Origin: Saccoglossus kowalevskii
Lineage: Eukaryota > Hemichordata > Enteropneusta > Harrimaniidae
Direction of reading: 5' to 3'
NCBI RefSeq assembly: GCF_000003605.2
Contig: NW_003130355.1
Coordinates: forward strand, 143,931-196,940
Length of the DNA stretch: 53,010 bases
Shown: one piece after another, positions 51,583-53,010 of the stretch
Numbering within the stretch: the first letter of the stretch is position 1
Layout: each line of letters begins with the position of its first letter
Translations under genes and position numbers: made by a program
The notes under the pieces: generated by a model
What the model was told of the DNA's origin: nothing
The model's input: the letters and a program-made list of their open reading frames with translations, nothing else
Databases searched by the model: none

Positions 51583-51633
51583 ATTAAACCATGGAAGGTA
51601 CCACGAGTATGGAGTACCTTCCATGATTAAACC
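51583..51633. mobile_element. 35-bp palindromic insert with 8-bp direct repeats
   Basis: ATTAAACC at 51583-51590 is exactly repeated at 51626-51633. Between them lies a 35-base segment whose ends are inverted: ATGGAAGGTAC (51591-51601) and GTACCTTCCAT (51614-51624), with a 12-base loop. The layout is that of a very small insertion with an 8-bp target duplication, or a terminal remnant left after internal deletion. Confidence 0.65.
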
Positions 51634-53010
51634 AAACAATCAAAGTTTCTCATGACTACCGGTAATTGAATGTATGCCTCAGAATATTGATTTTTAATCC
51701 TCAGTAAGTTTTGCATTTAATATTTTTTTGATAAAACAAGTATTTCTGTTATTACATGTAAGAAGTCAATCAACAAAAGTCAAATTGGAATGAGGAAATA
51801 AAAAGAAATACTGGTAACTAAAACTAGCCAAAGTGTTAGACAATATGACTCACTCAGACTAGTAATACTTTTCAACCTAAATTTTCAATGAGAAATCAGA
51901 TTACCTGTTATCCGTAGCACAACAAAAAAATACAGTAAAAAACATTTATTGTCACTATTTTCGTGATTTGAGCAAGTGGACTGGGTTTTAAAGTTCACAA
52001 GCTTGGCCGGAAAACAATGAGTTCTATTTTATGTGGATTTAATTAAACAAATTTTAGTTATCAATGAAAATAGTGAAATTAATAACTAGAGAATAATGTT
52101 TATTGCATTTAGTTTTAAAGTACAGACATAGTCTATGCGAACAGATTACAAAACAGAGTGTACTATATTGAAATTTGTACAAGACCAAACATAATCTAAT
52201 CCATATAGATATCATTTTAAGGCTCGATTGAATTGCCAAAAATGGTAAAAAAATTACTTCATACAAGATGCATTTCTATTTATATATTAGAATGACCAGT
52301 ATATTGTGTCAGCTAATTATAATCCAATGTGTAGGCATTAATTATTTTTTAATTGGTTTTTAATTTTTACATTGTTTACTCCTTTTGCATCTGCTTCTAT
52401 ATTTTTATATATAATATATTTCAGTTGCTTACACTATTTTAATTGAATAGAAGTGTGGGGACATCTCACTAACAGGGCTCAAAATTAACAAAATTCTTGA
52501 AAGTTTGACAGGCTGTCAGTTTTAAAAGCTGGTATTCCCATGGAAATATCTGGTTCTTCTGGTTTCTAAGGTTCGTACAGCCATGCAGAAAACAGTAAAT
52601 AAAAATAAATATGTGCCATTTTGCTCAATTTGTGTGAGGCAACTATAATTTTGAAGACTAATTGCTTTTTTTCAAAACAAATATTTTTTGTAAATTTTTA
52701 GTAGTCTAGATGGGCTACTAATTCAAAAAAAAAATAGTACAGTATCCCCAGGACAAGATTTCGTAGTCTGCACTGTGTGCCTTGGGCTAGTGTTAATTCC
52801 TAGCCCTGACCAGTCTATGCATTATTTACTGAAAGAATGCCTTCCATACTGAAAAGCAAAACAAGCAGCCTCTCGGCTGAGATAGATCCGCTGTTAGCGA
52901 TGCACATTTCAATTAAAGAACAGAAGATATCATTAGAAAATGAACAATATGGATAGTATCAATGCAATGGGACTTGCTATTTTCAACAAGAATTCAAAAA
53001 TATCATTTTT
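51634..53010. other. Non-coding stretch at the right edge
   Basis: No exon is supported on either strand. The missing first coding exon of the minus-strand BRICHOS gene should lie here or beyond the window. I examined donor-like sites in this stretch and none closed an open ATG frame in phase 0. Confidence 0.45.

Noticed and set aside
48838-53010. Missing first exon of the BRICHOS gene
   Set aside because: Candidate minus-strand donors (for example near 48842, 50812 and 51853) are not preceded by an open frame from an ATG in phase 0 resembling an ITM2 N terminus.

Overview
The window is eukaryotic and almost certainly from a bilaterian animal, most plausibly an AT-rich marine invertebrate. 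Coding exons are short, bounded by GT/AG splice sites and separated by AT-rich introns, and most of the sequence is non-coding or repetitive. Phylum cannot be fixed from the sequence. BRICHOS-type peptide precursors are known from annelids, so a lophotrochozoan is a guess only.

Two genes can be supported, in convergent orientation. On the plus strand, 30522-30848 encodes a 108-residue secreted cysteine-rich peptide precursor (signal peptide, eight-cysteine core, basic processing sites, acidic tail). Its ATG sits directly at a 3' splice site. A good promoter with an ATG-free leader exon lies about 15 kb upstream (15482-15714), and splicing the two in silico gives a strong start context; this join is a hypothesis. 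On the minus strand, six consecutive exons between 47901 and 43296 encode a type II membrane protein of the ITM2/Bri-BRICHOS architecture: cytosolic stub, membrane segment, linker, BRICHOS domain with its Asp and Cys pair, and a furin site RKRR. The last exon encodes a 70-residue C-terminal peptide that has no cysteine, unlike ITM2 peptides, and whose final 30 residues form a strongly cationic amphipathic helix. This looks like a BRICHOS-chaperoned cationic, possibly host-defence, peptide and is the most interesting item here. The first coding exon was not found and may lie beyond the right edge.

Layout: 1-15480 is gene-poor, with a possible reverse-transcriptase relic (about 7.5 kb) and a tRNA-like relic (10.5 kb). 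15482-15714 is the promoter and leader. 15715-30521 is non-coding and contains a 45-bp minisatellite (22.0-23.55 kb), a tRNA-like relic (24.0 kb) and one copy of a dispersed fold-back repeat (26.2 kb). 30522-30963 is the secreted peptide gene. 30964-42868 is non-coding with a compact inverted-repeat structure (34.0 kb), a CTCF-like site (40.6 kb) and a fold-back element (41.5-41.9 kb). 42869-47901 is the BRICHOS gene, one intron of which carries a THAP-domain transposon relic. 47902-53010 is repeat-rich: the second fold-back repeat copy, a 911-bp element with 21-bp terminal inverted repeats, and a 35-bp palindrome flanked by 8-bp direct repeats.

Both genes encode precursors that would release small basic peptides through the secretory pathway. 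Whether they act together is unknown.
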